A DNA stretch of 64,000 nt, taken from positions 124,001 through 188,000 of the forward strand of contig NZ_FOAO01000008.1 in the NCBI RefSeq assembly GCF_900109665.1. The letters are read 5' to 3'. Positions 44,872 through 52,577 of this stretch are shown here, piece after piece (the stretch's first letter is position 1; every line of letters starts with the position of its first letter). Below the pieces are notes generated by a model. The model saw nothing but the letters and a program-made list of their open reading frames with translations, did not search any database and was not told where the DNA came from. This stretch comes from Blastococcus sp. DSM 46786. Its GTDB lineage: Bacteria > Actinomycetota > Actinomycetes > Mycobacteriales > Geodermatophilaceae. Both the position numbers and the translations under genes were made by a program.

Positions 44872-45750
44872 GTGCCGCCCCCGGTCGTCGTGGTCGGCGA
44901 CGTCGCCACCGACGTCGTCGCCGTCCTCTCCGGGGAGCCGGCCCCGGGGTCGGACCGGCCGGCACGCATCGTCAGCCGCGGCGGTGGCGCGGGCGCCAAC
45001 GTGGCGGCGCACCTGGCGCGCCTGGGGACGCCGGTGGTGCTGGCCGGCTGCATCGGGGACGACGCCGCCGGTGCGGGGCTGACCGCCGAGCTGGCGGCGG
45101 CCGGGGTGGAGCTGGCGGTGCGCACCGTGCCGAGCGCGGCGACCGGCACGATCGTCAGCCTGGTCGAACCCGACGGGCAGCGCAGCATGCTCGCCGACCG
45201 CGGCGCGAACCTGGCGCTGCGCCCGGCCGACGTCCCCACCCCCGCGCCGGGCGGCCACCTGCACCTGTCCGGCTACACCCTGCTCGACCCGGGGCCCCGC
45301 GACGCCGGCCTGGCCGCGCTGCGTGCGGCCGCGGCGGCCGGGTGCACCGTCTCGGTCGACCCGGCCTCGACCGGCCCGCTGCGCGGCTACGGGGTGGACC
45401 GGTGGCTGGCGGACACCGCCGCCGCGACCCTCGTGCTGCCCAACGCCGACGAGGCCCGGCTGCTGACCGGCTGCGCGGACGTCACCGAGGCGGCCCGGGC
45501 CCTCGCCGCCCGGCACCCGGTCGCCGTCGTCACCCTCGGAGCCGAGGGTGCGCTGTGGGCGGCGGGCGACGAGCTCGTGCACCGGCCGGCCCGGCCGGCG
45601 ACGGTCGTGGACACGACCGGGGCCGGGGACGCGTTCGCTGCCGGCCTGCTCGCCGCGTGGCTGGCCGACCCGCACCGCTCCCCCGCGGAGGCGCTGGACG
45701 CAGGGCTGGCCTGCGCCGCCGAGGTGGTCCGCAGCCCCGGCGCACGCTGA
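44872..45750 (+). CDS. psuK: PfkB-family carbohydrate kinase, probable pseudouridine kinase
   Basis: 292 residues with both PfkB signatures: GGGAGANVAAHLARLG near residue 40 and the catalytic DTTGAGDAFAAGLLAAW near residue 247. On its own it could phosphorylate several sugars or nucleosides, but its place directly after psuG makes pseudouridine the likely substrate. The two would degrade pseudouridine from RNA turnover to uracil and ribose 5-phosphate. Confidence 0.88.
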   Translation: MPPPVVVVGDVATDVVAVLSGEPAPGSDRPARIVSRGGGAGANVAAHLARLGTPVVLAGCIGDDAAGAGLTAELAAAGVELAVRTVPSAATGTIVSLVEPDGQRSMLADRGANLALRPADVPTPAPGGHLHLSGYTLLDPGPRDAGLAALRAAAAAGCTVSVDPASTGPLRGYGVDRWLADTAAATLVLPNADEARLLTGCADVTEAARALAARHPVAVVTLGAEGALWAAGDELVHRPARPATVVDTTGAGDAFAAGLLAAWLADPHRSPAEALDAGLACAAEVVRSPGAR

Positions 45751-45791
45751 CCCGACCCGGCGTTACCGGACGCAGGCGCCGGCCGGGACGC

Positions 45792-46136
45792 TCATCCCTC
45801 GATGATCCGCCCGGTCCGGGCTGGGTTCTCCAGGACGCGGTCGGGGCGCGCGTCGACGCCCTGGAGGCGGGTCCGCGGCTTCGGCGGCCGGTCGTTGGCC
45901 ATGACGACGGCGATCCACGGCAGCACCGTGCCCAGGATCGCCAGGATGATCATCAACCAGACGACCTTGTAGAAGACGGCGGCCAGGATGAGCGCGACGC
46001 CACGGATCGCCATCGTGATGGCGTACCGCCGCTTACGGGCGGCCTGCTGGTCGGCCAGGCTCGGGGCGGCCTCGGTGATGAGCACCGGCTCGGGCTTGCG
46101 CGATCGCGGGAACTGCTGGCTCGAGGCCACGGGCAC
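45792..46136 (-). CDS. DUF3099 family membrane protein
   Basis: 114 residues with two membrane spans (about residues 40-56 and 58-79; YAITMAIRGVALILAAVFY, VVWLMIILAILGTVLPW) separated by a short turn, and charged ends. The family is actinobacterial and of unknown function. GGAGGGAAGG lies upstream of the GTG. It is convergent with psuK. Confidence 0.85.
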   Translation of the reverse strand: MPVASSQQFPRSRKPEPVLITEAAPSLADQQAARKRRYAITMAIRGVALILAAVFYKVVWLMIILAILGTVLPWIAVVMANDRPPKPRTRLQGVDARPDRVLENPARTGRIIEG

Positions 46137-46233
46137 CCTTCCCTCCGCTGGCCGGTGTCCGCGGGTTCGACCCCGCCGGCTCCCGGACCACTGCCATGGT
46201 GCCACCGCGCGGGGCCCGGTGCAGGTGCCCCGG

Positions 46234-46851
46234 TCAGCCCGCCGGGGCCTGCTTCGCCGCCTTCGCCGCCTGCTTCTGCTCCTGCTTGAACGCCCGCACC
46301 TCGGCCAGCGACTCCGGGCCGGTGATGTCGGCGACCGAGCGCCGGGAACCGTCGGTCCCGTAGTCGCCGGCCGCCTCCCGCCAGCCGGACGGGGTGACCC
46401 CGTACTGCTTGCCCAGCAGGGCGAGGAAGATCTTCGACTTCTGCGCACCGAAGCCGGGGAGGCCGGTGAGCCGCTTCAGCAGGGTGGCGCCGTCGCAGCC
46501 GTCGTCCCACAGCCCCTCGACCCGGCCGTCGTACCGCTGGACGAGCGCCCGGCACACCTCCTGCGCCCGGCCGGCCATCGACCCCGGGTACCGGTGCAGC
46601 GCCGGCGGCCCCTGGAAGACCCGCACCAGCTCCTCGGGGTCCATCGCCGCGAGCTGCTCGGCCGAGAGGGTGTCGACGCCGAGCCGGTCGGCCAGCAGCC
46701 GCGGAGCCCCGAAGGCGCGCTCCATCGGGAACTGCTGGTCGAGCAGCATCCCGATCAGGAGCGCGAGCGGATCACGGCTCAGCAGCTCGTCGGCGGCGTC
46801 ATGCTGGGCTATGCGGAGGATCGGCACATGCAGATGGTGCCGTAGGACCAT
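46234..46851 (-). CDS. HhH-GPD-type base excision DNA repair protein
   Basis: 205 residues. It belongs to the short actinobacterial HhH-GPD group: the segment DPLALLIGMLLDQQFPME and the helix-hairpin-helix LTGLPGFGAQKSKIFLALLG (near residue 128) are diagnostic. It may remove damaged bases; the usual catalytic Asp of the GPD loop is not obvious. The start is uncertain between the ATG at 46851 and a GTG eight codons later (VPILRIAQHD). A frameshifted fragment of a close copy lies at 49994-50108. Confidence 0.85.
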   Translation of the reverse strand: MVLRHHLHVPILRIAQHDAADELLSRDPLALLIGMLLDQQFPMERAFGAPRLLADRLGVDTLSAEQLAAMDPEELVRVFQGPPALHRYPGSMAGRAQEVCRALVQRYDGRVEGLWDDGCDGATLLKRLTGLPGFGAQKSKIFLALLGKQYGVTPSGWREAAGDYGTDGSRRSVADITGPESLAEVRAFKQEQKQAAKAAKQAPAG

Positions 46852-46912
46852 CCCGGCGCAGTCGGTGCCGTGTGCCGGACCTGCCGGAGACCAGCGGGCT
46901 CGGTAGGCCCCA

Positions 46913-47284
46913 TCAGTCGTCGTCGTCCTCGACGGAGACGACCGAGAATGCTTCGTCGAGCGAGACCTCGACGAAGCTTCCGTCGTCGAGCCGGACCTCC
47001 ACCTCGTAGCCGGTGTCGCCCTCGTCGGCGACCTCGACCTCGGTGACGGTCCCGGGCCCGGCCGCCTCCAGAGCGGCGGCACCGGCCTCGTCGCGATCCG
47101 GTCCGGTGACCTGCTCGTCCTCCTCGCCGGCGTCGTCCTCGGGCACCTCGGTGCCGTCCTCGCCGACGACGGCGTCTGCCTGCGGAAGAGCGTCGTTCTC
47201 CGCCTGTGCGATCTGCGCCCCGCCGATGACCACCGCGGCGAGGGCCGCGGCGCCGAGGGTGGCGCCCTTGACCTTGCTGTTCAC
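46913..47284 (-). CDS. Small secreted acidic protein, PepSY-like
   Basis: 123 residues. A signal peptide (MNSKVKGATLGAAALAAVVIGG, cleavage near AQAEN) precedes a highly acidic linker and a PepSY-like repeat (GTVTEVEVADEGDTGYEVEV and DDGSFVEVSLDEAFSVVSVE). PepSY domains often inhibit or sense at the cell surface. It is a paralogue of the next gene, both reading away from a two-component system, and so may belong to its regulon or feed its signal. Confidence 0.78.
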   Translation of the reverse strand: MNSKVKGATLGAAALAAVVIGGAQIAQAENDALPQADAVVGEDGTEVPEDDAGEEDEQVTGPDRDEAGAAALEAAGPGTVTEVEVADEGDTGYEVEVRLDDGSFVEVSLDEAFSVVSVEDDDD

Positions 47285-47332
47285 GTCGTCTCCTCCAGGG
47301 TCGGTTGCTGCATGGCTCCGGTGCGCCGGCGA

Positions 47333-47665
47333 TCAGTCGTCGGCGCCGGGCTCCTCGCCGTCGCGCTCGTCGCCGAGCACGGCGAAGTCCTCGTCGAGGT
47401 GGACGTCGACCTGGTCGCCGTCGTCGAGGGTGACCTCGACCTCGTAGTAGCCCTCCTCGTCGCCGACCTCGGTGTCGGTGACCTCACCCTCGCCGAGATG
47501 CGCGAGGGCGGCCTCGCTGGCCTGCTCCAGCGCGTCGCCGGTGATGGCGACGTCGGGGCGCGCGTCCTCGTCGTCACCTGCGGTGGCGAGGGCCACGCCA
47601 CCCCCGCCGGCCAGCACGAAGACGGCCGCGGCGCCGCCGACGGTCCATCGGGTGCTCTTCTTCAT
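47333..47665 (-). CDS. Small secreted acidic protein, PepSY-like (paralogue)
   Basis: 110 residues. A signal peptide or membrane anchor (TVGGAAAVFVLAGGGGVALA) is followed by the same acidic PepSY-like module as its neighbour (VTDTEVGDEEGYYEVEV, DDGDQVDVHLDEDFAVL). AGGAGA precedes the ATG. It is divergent from the OmpR-type regulator gene, with a phased operator-like sequence in the 166 bases between. Confidence 0.78.
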   Translation of the reverse strand: MKKSTRWTVGGAAAVFVLAGGGGVALATAGDDEDARPDVAITGDALEQASEAALAHLGEGEVTDTEVGDEEGYYEVEVTLDDGDQVDVHLDEDFAVLGDERDGEEPGADD

Positions 47666-47726
47666 CTCTCCTCCAGGGTTCGGGACGACCCCCCGTCGGG
47701 GGCACCACCCAGTGTCGACCGGTCCC

Positions 47727-47786
47727 GCTGAGCGGATGCTGAGAAGCGGGGAGGAACCGGCCCGTCCCTCTCAGCTGCTTCTCAGC
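47727..47786. promoter_or_regulatory. Predicted OmpR-type operator, two phased pairs in inverted order
   Basis: GCTGAG occurs at 47727-47732 and 47738-47743, exactly 11 bases apart. Its complement CTCAGC occurs at 47770-47775 and 47781-47786, again 11 bases apart. Eleven-base-phased half-sites are the standard binding pattern of OmpR/PhoB-family regulators. The site lies between the PepSY-like genes and the regulator gene, so autoregulation and control of the small proteins are likely. Confidence 0.6.
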
Positions 47787-47831
47787 ACCGGTCTGGCAGA
47801 ACGGACACTGACGCTCGAAGGGGGTGCGCGG

Positions 47832-48509
47832 GTGCGGGTGCTGGTGATCGAGGACGAGCGGAACCTGGCGGCCGCCGTGGCCCGTGGCCTGCACGCCGAG
47901 GGCTTCTCGGTGGACGTCGCCGGCGACGGCGTGACCGGTCTGGACCGGGCGCTGCTGGGCGGCTACGGCGCCGTCGTCCTGGACATCATGCTGCCGGGCC
48001 GCTCCGGGTACGACGTGCTGCGCGAGCTCCGGGCCCGCCAGGTGTGGACGCCGGTGCTGATGCTGACGGCGAAGGACGGTGAGTACGACATCGCCGATGC
48101 GCTCGACCTGGGCGCCGACGACTACCTCACCAAGCCGTTCCCGTTCGTCGTCCTGGTGGCCCGACTGCGTGCACTCGTGCGGCGGGGAGTCCCCGAGCGA
48201 CCGGCGCAGCTGGTCGTGGGCGACCTCGTCCTGGACCCGGCCGCGCACCGGGTGCGGCGCGGGGACACCGAGCTGTCGTTGACCGCCCGGGAGTTCGCGC
48301 TGCTCGAGCACCTGATGCGGCGGGCGGGTGACGCGGTGGCGAAGTCCGAGCTGCTGGCCGAGGTGTGGGACGAGAACTTCGCCGGCGATCCGAACATCGT
48401 CGAGGTCTACGTCGGCTACCTCCGGCGCAAGATCGACGCCCCCTTCGGCTGCAAGAGCATCGAGACCGTGCGCGGCGTCGGCTACCGCATCGAGGCCACC
48501 GGCGGATGA
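47832..48509 (+). CDS. OmpR-family response regulator
   Basis: 225 residues. The receiver domain has Asp8/Glu9, phospho-acceptor Asp51 (VVLDIMLPGRSGYDVL) and the TAKDGEYDIADALDLGADDYLTKPF-type end (Thr79 and Lys101 region). The C-terminal winged helix holds LTAREFALLEHLMRRAG and VEVYVGYLRRKID. AAGGGGG precedes the GTG. The kinase gene overlaps its stop (ATGA). It likely binds the phased GCTGAG sites just upstream. Confidence 0.92.
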   Translation: MRVLVIEDERNLAAAVARGLHAEGFSVDVAGDGVTGLDRALLGGYGAVVLDIMLPGRSGYDVLRELRARQVWTPVLMLTAKDGEYDIADALDLGADDYLTKPFPFVVLVARLRALVRRGVPERPAQLVVGDLVLDPAAHRVRRGDTELSLTAREFALLEHLMRRAGDAVAKSELLAEVWDENFAGDPNIVEVYVGYLRRKIDAPFGCKSIETVRGVGYRIEATGG

Positions 48510-49885
48510 ACACCCGACGACCGCGCGGCCTGACCGGCTGGGTGCGAAGCCGCTCCCTGCGCGCGCGGCTGACCGCGGCCGCGGTCGTGGTCATCGCAGC
48601 AGCGATCACGCTGGCGGCCGTGCTGCTCACCGTCCGGCTGGAGTCCGCACTGGTGGCGAGCATCGACGACACGGCGCTCGACCGGGCGGAGAACGTGACC
48701 GCGGCGATCGTCTCCGGCAGGTCGGTGGAGTCGTCGCTCGCCGGCGACGACGACGAGGTCGTGCACGTCCTCGGCGAAGATGGAGCCGTCCTGGCCTCCT
48801 CCGTGGAGCTGCCGGACGGCAGGCCGCTGCTGAGGACCCCGGTAGGTACCGGCCTCGAGGTGGTCACCCAGCAAGGGCTCGCCCTGCCCGGTGAGCAGGA
48901 CGAGCCCTACCGCGTGCTCACCCTCCCGGTCCCCGCACCGGACGGGCAGCGCGTGCTCGTCCAGGTCGGTCTGCCGCTGGACGACGCCGAGGAGAGCGTC
49001 GAGGAGCTGATCTCCGCGCTCGCCATCGGCGCGCCGGCGGTGATCGTCGCCCTCGCCGTCCTGACGTGGCTGCTGGCCGGGCGGGCGCTCCGCCCGGTGG
49101 AGGCGCTCCGCCGGCAGGCCGCCGACATCCCCGGCGACGCACTCGACCGGCGGCTCGCCGTCCCCGCCGGCGGAGACGAACTCGCCCGGCTCGCGGTCAC
49201 GTTCAACGCGCTGCTCGGCCGGGCCGAGGCCGCCACCCGACGACAGCGGGAGTTCGTCGCCGACGCCGCCCACGAGATCCGCAGCCCGCTGGCCTCCCTG
49301 CGCACCCAGCTCGAGGTCGCCGCACTGCACGACGACCCGTCGTGGCGCAGCCGGCTTCCGGCGCTGACCGAGGACGCCCAGCGACTGTCCCGGCTGGTCG
49401 ACGACCTCCTCCGCCTGGCCAGGATCGACGCCCGTGTGCCGCTCGCCCGCGATGAGGTCGACCTCGACGAGATCGTCCTGGAGACGGTCGACCGCGTCCG
49501 TGCGCACACCGCGCTGCGCCTCGACATCTCCGCGGTGTCCGGTGCCCGGGTCGCCGGGAACCGGGATGCTCTCATCCGGGTCGTCCAGAACCTGCTCGAC
49601 AACGCGCTCCGGCACGCCCGCACCACCGTGGCCGTCGAGCTCACCGCGGCCGACCGGGCGGTGCTCACCGTGACCGACGACGGTCATGGCATCCCCGCCG
49701 ACCAGCGCACGCAGGTGTTCGACCGCTTCACCCGCCTCGACGACGCCCGCAGCCGCGATGCCGGCGGAACCGGCCTGGGCCTGGCGATCGTCCGCGACGT
49801 CGTCCTGCAGCACGGCGGGGAGGTCAGCATCGAGGACGCCGCACCCGGTGCCCGGCTGATCATCCGACTTCCGCTCGCCGGCTGA
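48506..49885 (+). CDS. Sensor histidine kinase, two-span HAMP type
   Basis: 459 residues. Two membrane spans (about residues 20-42 and 165-187) flank an extracellular sensor of about 125 residues. A HAMP domain, HisKA with His256 (FVADAAHEIRSPLASLRTQ) and HATPase_c (N box NLLDNALRHA, DDGHGIP, GTGLGLAIV) follow. It phosphorylates the regulator encoded immediately upstream. The divergent small secreted proteins could be ligands for its extracellular part; this is an inference from position. Confidence 0.92.
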   Translation: MNTRRPRGLTGWVRSRSLRARLTAAAVVVIAAAITLAAVLLTVRLESALVASIDDTALDRAENVTAAIVSGRSVESSLAGDDDEVVHVLGEDGAVLASSVELPDGRPLLRTPVGTGLEVVTQQGLALPGEQDEPYRVLTLPVPAPDGQRVLVQVGLPLDDAEESVEELISALAIGAPAVIVALAVLTWLLAGRALRPVEALRRQAADIPGDALDRRLAVPAGGDELARLAVTFNALLGRAEAATRRQREFVADAAHEIRSPLASLRTQLEVAALHDDPSWRSRLPALTEDAQRLSRLVDDLLRLARIDARVPLARDEVDLDEIVLETVDRVRAHTALRLDISAVSGARVAGNRDALIRVVQNLLDNALRHARTTVAVELTAADRAVLTVTDDGHGIPADQRTQVFDRFTRLDDARSRDAGGTGLGLAIVRDVVLQHGGEVSIEDAAPGARLIIRLPLAG

Positions 49886-49993
49886 CCCCACCGGTCACCT
49901 GGCTACGGTGCCCGTCGTAGCGAGGCCGCACGGCTCTACCGGACGGCGCGTGCGCCGGGGTGACGGGCCGCCCCGCTGCTTCGTCGACGCATG

Positions 49994-50108
49994 TGCTGGT
50001 CCAGCAGCATCCCGATCAGCAGCGCGAGCGGGTCGCGGCCGAGAACTCGTCGGCGGCGTCGTCCTGGGCGATGCGGAGGGTCGGCACACCGAGATCGTGC
50101 CGCAGGAC
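49994..50108 (-). pseudogene. Fragment of a duplicated HhH-GPD repair gene, frameshifted
   Basis: On the minus strand VPTLRIAQDDAADE is followed, after a one-base deletion, by RDPLALLIGMLLDQH, matching the N-terminal part of the intact gene at 46234-46851 (VPILRIAQHDAADELLSRDPLALLIGMLLDQQ). About 115 bases align well at the nucleotide level; the rest of the gene is missing. It is a remnant of a duplication or of a related gene acquired and lost. Confidence 0.7.
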
Positions 50109-50155
50109 GGGCTCGCGGCAATCACCCACCGCCACGGCGACCGCCTGCTCCGCCG

Positions 50156-50761
50156 TCACGCTCTCCGCAGGCGGTACCAGCACGGCACGGTCCGCCTGAG
50201 CGGGCCGGGCATCCCACTCACGTCGGCGAGCACCTCGTCGGCAAGGATCCAGCCGGGAAAGGCGGTCTCGACGTCGCCGCGGCCAGCACCGCGCGGCAGG
50301 AGCGGGCGCCGTCCGGGCCGGAAGGCGAGCAGGAGCAGCGTCGCGCCGGGGGCGGCGACGGCGGTGACCCCGTCCCCCATCGCCGCCCGCTGGCTGTCCG
50401 TCAACCCGTGGAAGCATCCGACGTCGAGGAAGAAGCCGATCTCGCCCACGTCGGCCCGCCGCAGGGCAGTGACGTCGCCCTCCAGGAACCTGACGTCGAC
50501 CTCCTGCTCGGCCGCGCGCGCCCGGGCCTGGTGCACGGCGGCGCCCACGGCATCGATCCCGGTCACCACCCACCCCCTCTGGGCCAGTTCCAGGGAGTGC
50601 GCACCGGTCCCGCAGCCCAGGTCGAGGGCGCGTCCGTACGGCGGGATCCGCTCGGCCTCCTCCCGGGACAACAGAGCGGTGAACTGGCCCGCCGCCTCCC
50701 GTCCGGCGCGCTCCCACGGGGTGATGCCCAGCCGATAGGCGATGGCGTATCCGGTGCTCAT
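50156..50761 (-). CDS. Class I SAM-dependent methyltransferase
   Basis: 201 residues. The SAM-binding motif I (ALDLGCGTGAHSLELAQRG, about residues 45-63) and motif II-like EGDVTALRRADVG are clear. It resembles small methyltransferases that act on small molecules or tellurite/thiol compounds; the substrate is unknown. It is divergent from a TetR regulator gene with a shared palindromic operator, so it is probably the regulated target. Confidence 0.85.
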   Translation of the reverse strand: MSTGYAIAYRLGITPWERAGREAAGQFTALLSREEAERIPPYGRALDLGCGTGAHSLELAQRGWVVTGIDAVGAAVHQARARAAEQEVDVRFLEGDVTALRRADVGEIGFFLDVGCFHGLTDSQRAAMGDGVTAVAAPGATLLLLAFRPGRRPLLPRGAGRGDVETAFPGWILADEVLADVSGMPGPLRRTVPCWYRLRRA

Positions 50762-50782
50762 GCGGCACCTCTCATCATTTCG

Positions 50783-50801
50783 GTCCTAGTTGCACTAGGA
50801 C
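50783..50801. promoter_or_regulatory. Palindromic operator in the methyltransferase/TetR divergon
   Basis: GTCCTAGTTGCACTAGGAC is a perfect 8-bp inverted repeat around TGC. It is placed in the 62 bases between the divergent genes, immediately upstream of the TetR -10 (TAGCGT, 50811-50816), as expected for a self-regulating TetR repressor. Confidence 0.7.
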
Positions 50802-50823
50802 GAATATGGGTAGCGTGCTCCCC

Positions 50824-51471
50824 GTGGCGGACCCTGTCAACCGGCGGCCCTACCGCTCCCAGCTGCGTACCGAGCGGGCGAGGAGAACCCGGCGCCGGGT
50901 CGTCGCGGCGGCCATCGACCTGTTTCTCGCAAGGGGCTACGCCGGCACGACCCTGGCCGCGGTCGCCAGCGAGGCCGAGGTGTCGGTCGACACCGTGTTC
51001 CACCTCTTCGGCTCGAAGCGCCGCCTTCTGCAGGCGGCGCTGGACACCGTCGTGGGTGGTGACGACGCCGACCTCCCACTGCTGGACAGACCGGAACCGC
51101 AGGCCATGCGGGCCGAGACCGACCAGCGTCGGCAGATCGCGGCGTTCGCCCACGGCATCCTCGGCCAGCTGGAGCGGATCGCTCCGGTCGATGCCATGCT
51201 GCGCAGCGCTGCCGCGGTCGATGCCGACGTCGGGGCCCTGCGCGATGATCTGCACCTGCGCCAGCGGCGGCAGGCCATGACGACCGTTGCGGGATGGATC
51301 GCGTCGAACGGTTCCCTGCGGGACGCGATGCCGGTGGACGAGGCAGCGGACGTCCTGTGGGCCCTCACCAGCCCCGAGCTGCACCACATGTTCCGGGTGC
51401 ACTGCGGCTGGCCACCGGACCGGTACGAGCGCTGGCTGCGCACCACACTGGAAGACAGCCTGCTGCCTTGA
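50824..51471 (+). CDS. TetR/AcrR family transcriptional regulator
   Basis: 215 residues. The N-terminal TetR helix-turn-helix is TRRRVVAAAIDLFLARGYAGTTLAAVASEAEVSVDTVFHLFGSKRRLL, in pieces at about residues 22-66. The C-terminal ligand domain is not identifiable. The GTG at 50824 is chosen because TAGCGT lies seven bases upstream, fitting a leaderless message; the ATG at 50806 would add six residues. It probably represses itself and the divergent methyltransferase. Confidence 0.88.
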   Translation: MADPVNRRPYRSQLRTERARRTRRRVVAAAIDLFLARGYAGTTLAAVASEAEVSVDTVFHLFGSKRRLLQAALDTVVGGDDADLPLLDRPEPQAMRAETDQRRQIAAFAHGILGQLERIAPVDAMLRSAAAVDADVGALRDDLHLRQRRQAMTTVAGWIASNGSLRDAMPVDEAADVLWALTSPELHHMFRVHCGWPPDRYERWLRTTLEDSLLP

Positions 51472-51884
51472 CGGGCCGTGAACAGCCCACCGGGTGGGGC
51501 GTGGAGGGCCGGACGCTGCGGGGTCGCAGCCGCGGCAGGCCCACGAGTCCAGGACGAAGGCGGCCGTCCTGCCAGGGCCGGCCTGGCATGGTTGCTTCTC
51601 GCTGCTCCGACGACGCCCGTGGCGTCGCAGTGACTCTGGGACGGCGCGGGATCCGCGCCTGTCCTCGATCCACTGAACCCCGGCGACCCCGCCGAGCCGC
51701 AGGGGCTGGCCGCTCCCCAGGGACTCCCGTCCACGCGGCGCGGGCGGTCGAAGGGCACGGGGACCAGCAGCGGGGCGTCCGCTGATCTCGGCGCGGGTGA
51801 AGGGTCGCCGACACGAGCTCGTCTGCTCCGGCCCACCCGAACGAGGGCATCGGTACACGTCGGCGCCCTGGCCCTGACGCCCGC
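51472..51884. other. Stretch of about 410 bases without a recognisable gene
   Basis: Open frames here are short and do not resemble proteins. Sequence between the TetR gene and the toxin-antitoxin pair is a candidate for decayed mobile DNA, but no transposase remnant or terminal repeats can be seen. Confidence 0.4.
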
Positions 51885-51891
51885 TTGACCG

Positions 51892-51921
51892 TTGCACAAC
51901 TGTTGAACGACTGTCTAACAT
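51892..51921 (+). promoter_or_regulatory. Promoter of the toxin-antitoxin operon
   Basis: -35 TTGCAC (51892-51897) and -10 TAACAT (51916-51921) are 18 bases apart, and the -10 lies six bases before the antitoxin GTG. GTTGCACAAC (a GTTG/CAAC palindrome) overlaps the -35, and TGTT...AACA half-sites flank the spacer, consistent with antitoxin autorepression. Confidence 0.55.
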
Positions 51922-51927
51922 CACCGC

Positions 51928-52128
51928 GTGAGCAAGACCATCGGTTTCCGCCCCACCGAGGAGGACGAGCGGATCATCCGCGCGGCGATGCGGTCCGACG
52001 AGCACACCGCCGACGTCATCCGCCGCGCGCTCCGCCTCCTGGACCGCGAGGCATGGCTGGCACGAGCACGCGCCGACGCCGAGCGGCTGGCGGACGAGGA
52101 CCTGTCCGGCGAGGCCGACGCCTGGTGA
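51928..52128 (+). CDS. Antitoxin, ribbon-helix-helix-like (MazE-type)
   Basis: 66 residues. The start [20 protein letters not shown] resembles the beta strand and helix of ribbon-helix-helix antitoxins (strand residues 3-7, helix from 9); the acidic C-terminal part ([14 protein letters not shown]) should wrap the toxin. The gene overlaps the toxin gene by GTGA and has palindromic promoter sequences, as expected for a self-repressing antitoxin. Confidence 0.75.
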   Translation: MSKTIGFRPTEEDERIIRAAMRSDEHTADVIRRALRLLDREAWLARARADAERLADEDLSGEADAW

Positions 52129-52442
52129 TCCGCGGCGCTGTCTACCGCGTCGACCTCGGGGCAGCGCGTCGTGGTCACGAGCAACGCGGCCGGCGCTACG
52201 GACTGGTCCTGAGCCCGACCGACATGGCCTGGAGCGTCGCCACGGTCGTCCCGACATCGACACAGGCGCAGCCGGCCGTCTTCCGGCCTGAGATCGAGTT
52301 GGGCGGTGTCCTGACCCGGTTTCTCGTCGATCAGATGCGCAGCATCGACGTGCGCTACCTCGAGGGAGAGCCCGCCTTCTTCCTCCACCGCGACGAACTC
52401 GACGAGGTCGAGGTGGCTGTCACCCGGTACCTCGGCCTCTGA
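52125..52442 (+). CDS. MazF/PemK-type endoribonuclease toxin
   Basis: 105 residues, the usual MazF length. It begins [26 protein letters not shown], with the RGxxY...L fold of the family near the N-terminus, and has [10 protein letters not shown] near the middle and a [13 protein letters not shown] segment typical of the third and fourth strands. It should cleave mRNA when free of antitoxin. Translation is coupled to the antitoxin gene (GTGA overlap). Confidence 0.85.
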   Translation: MIRGAVYRVDLGAARRGHEQRGRRYGLVLSPTDMAWSVATVVPTSTQAQPAVFRPEIELGGVLTRFLVDQMRSIDVRYLEGEPAFFLHRDELDEVEVAVTRYLGL

Positions 52443-52577
52443 CCCGCACCCTGGCCGCATGGGCCCACGGCTGCGGGGCCGGCCGACGCCTGGTGCGGTA
52501 CCGGGGTAGACGCGCGGGGCACGGCGCCCGTGGTCGCCACCGGCTCTCGATCAGGCGCTCGGACGGGGGTGCCATGG

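Noticed and set aside
46150-46194. tRNA-like 3' half (GCGGGTTCGACCCCGC followed by ...GGACCA)
   Set aside because: The apparent T-arm has a six-base loop rather than seven, no anticodon arm or matching acceptor strand lies upstream, and the stretch is the leader of the DUF3099 gene.
51472-51899. Transposase remnant between the TetR gene and the toxin-antitoxin pair
   Set aside because: No DDE or other transposase motif and no terminal inverted repeats could be found in any frame.
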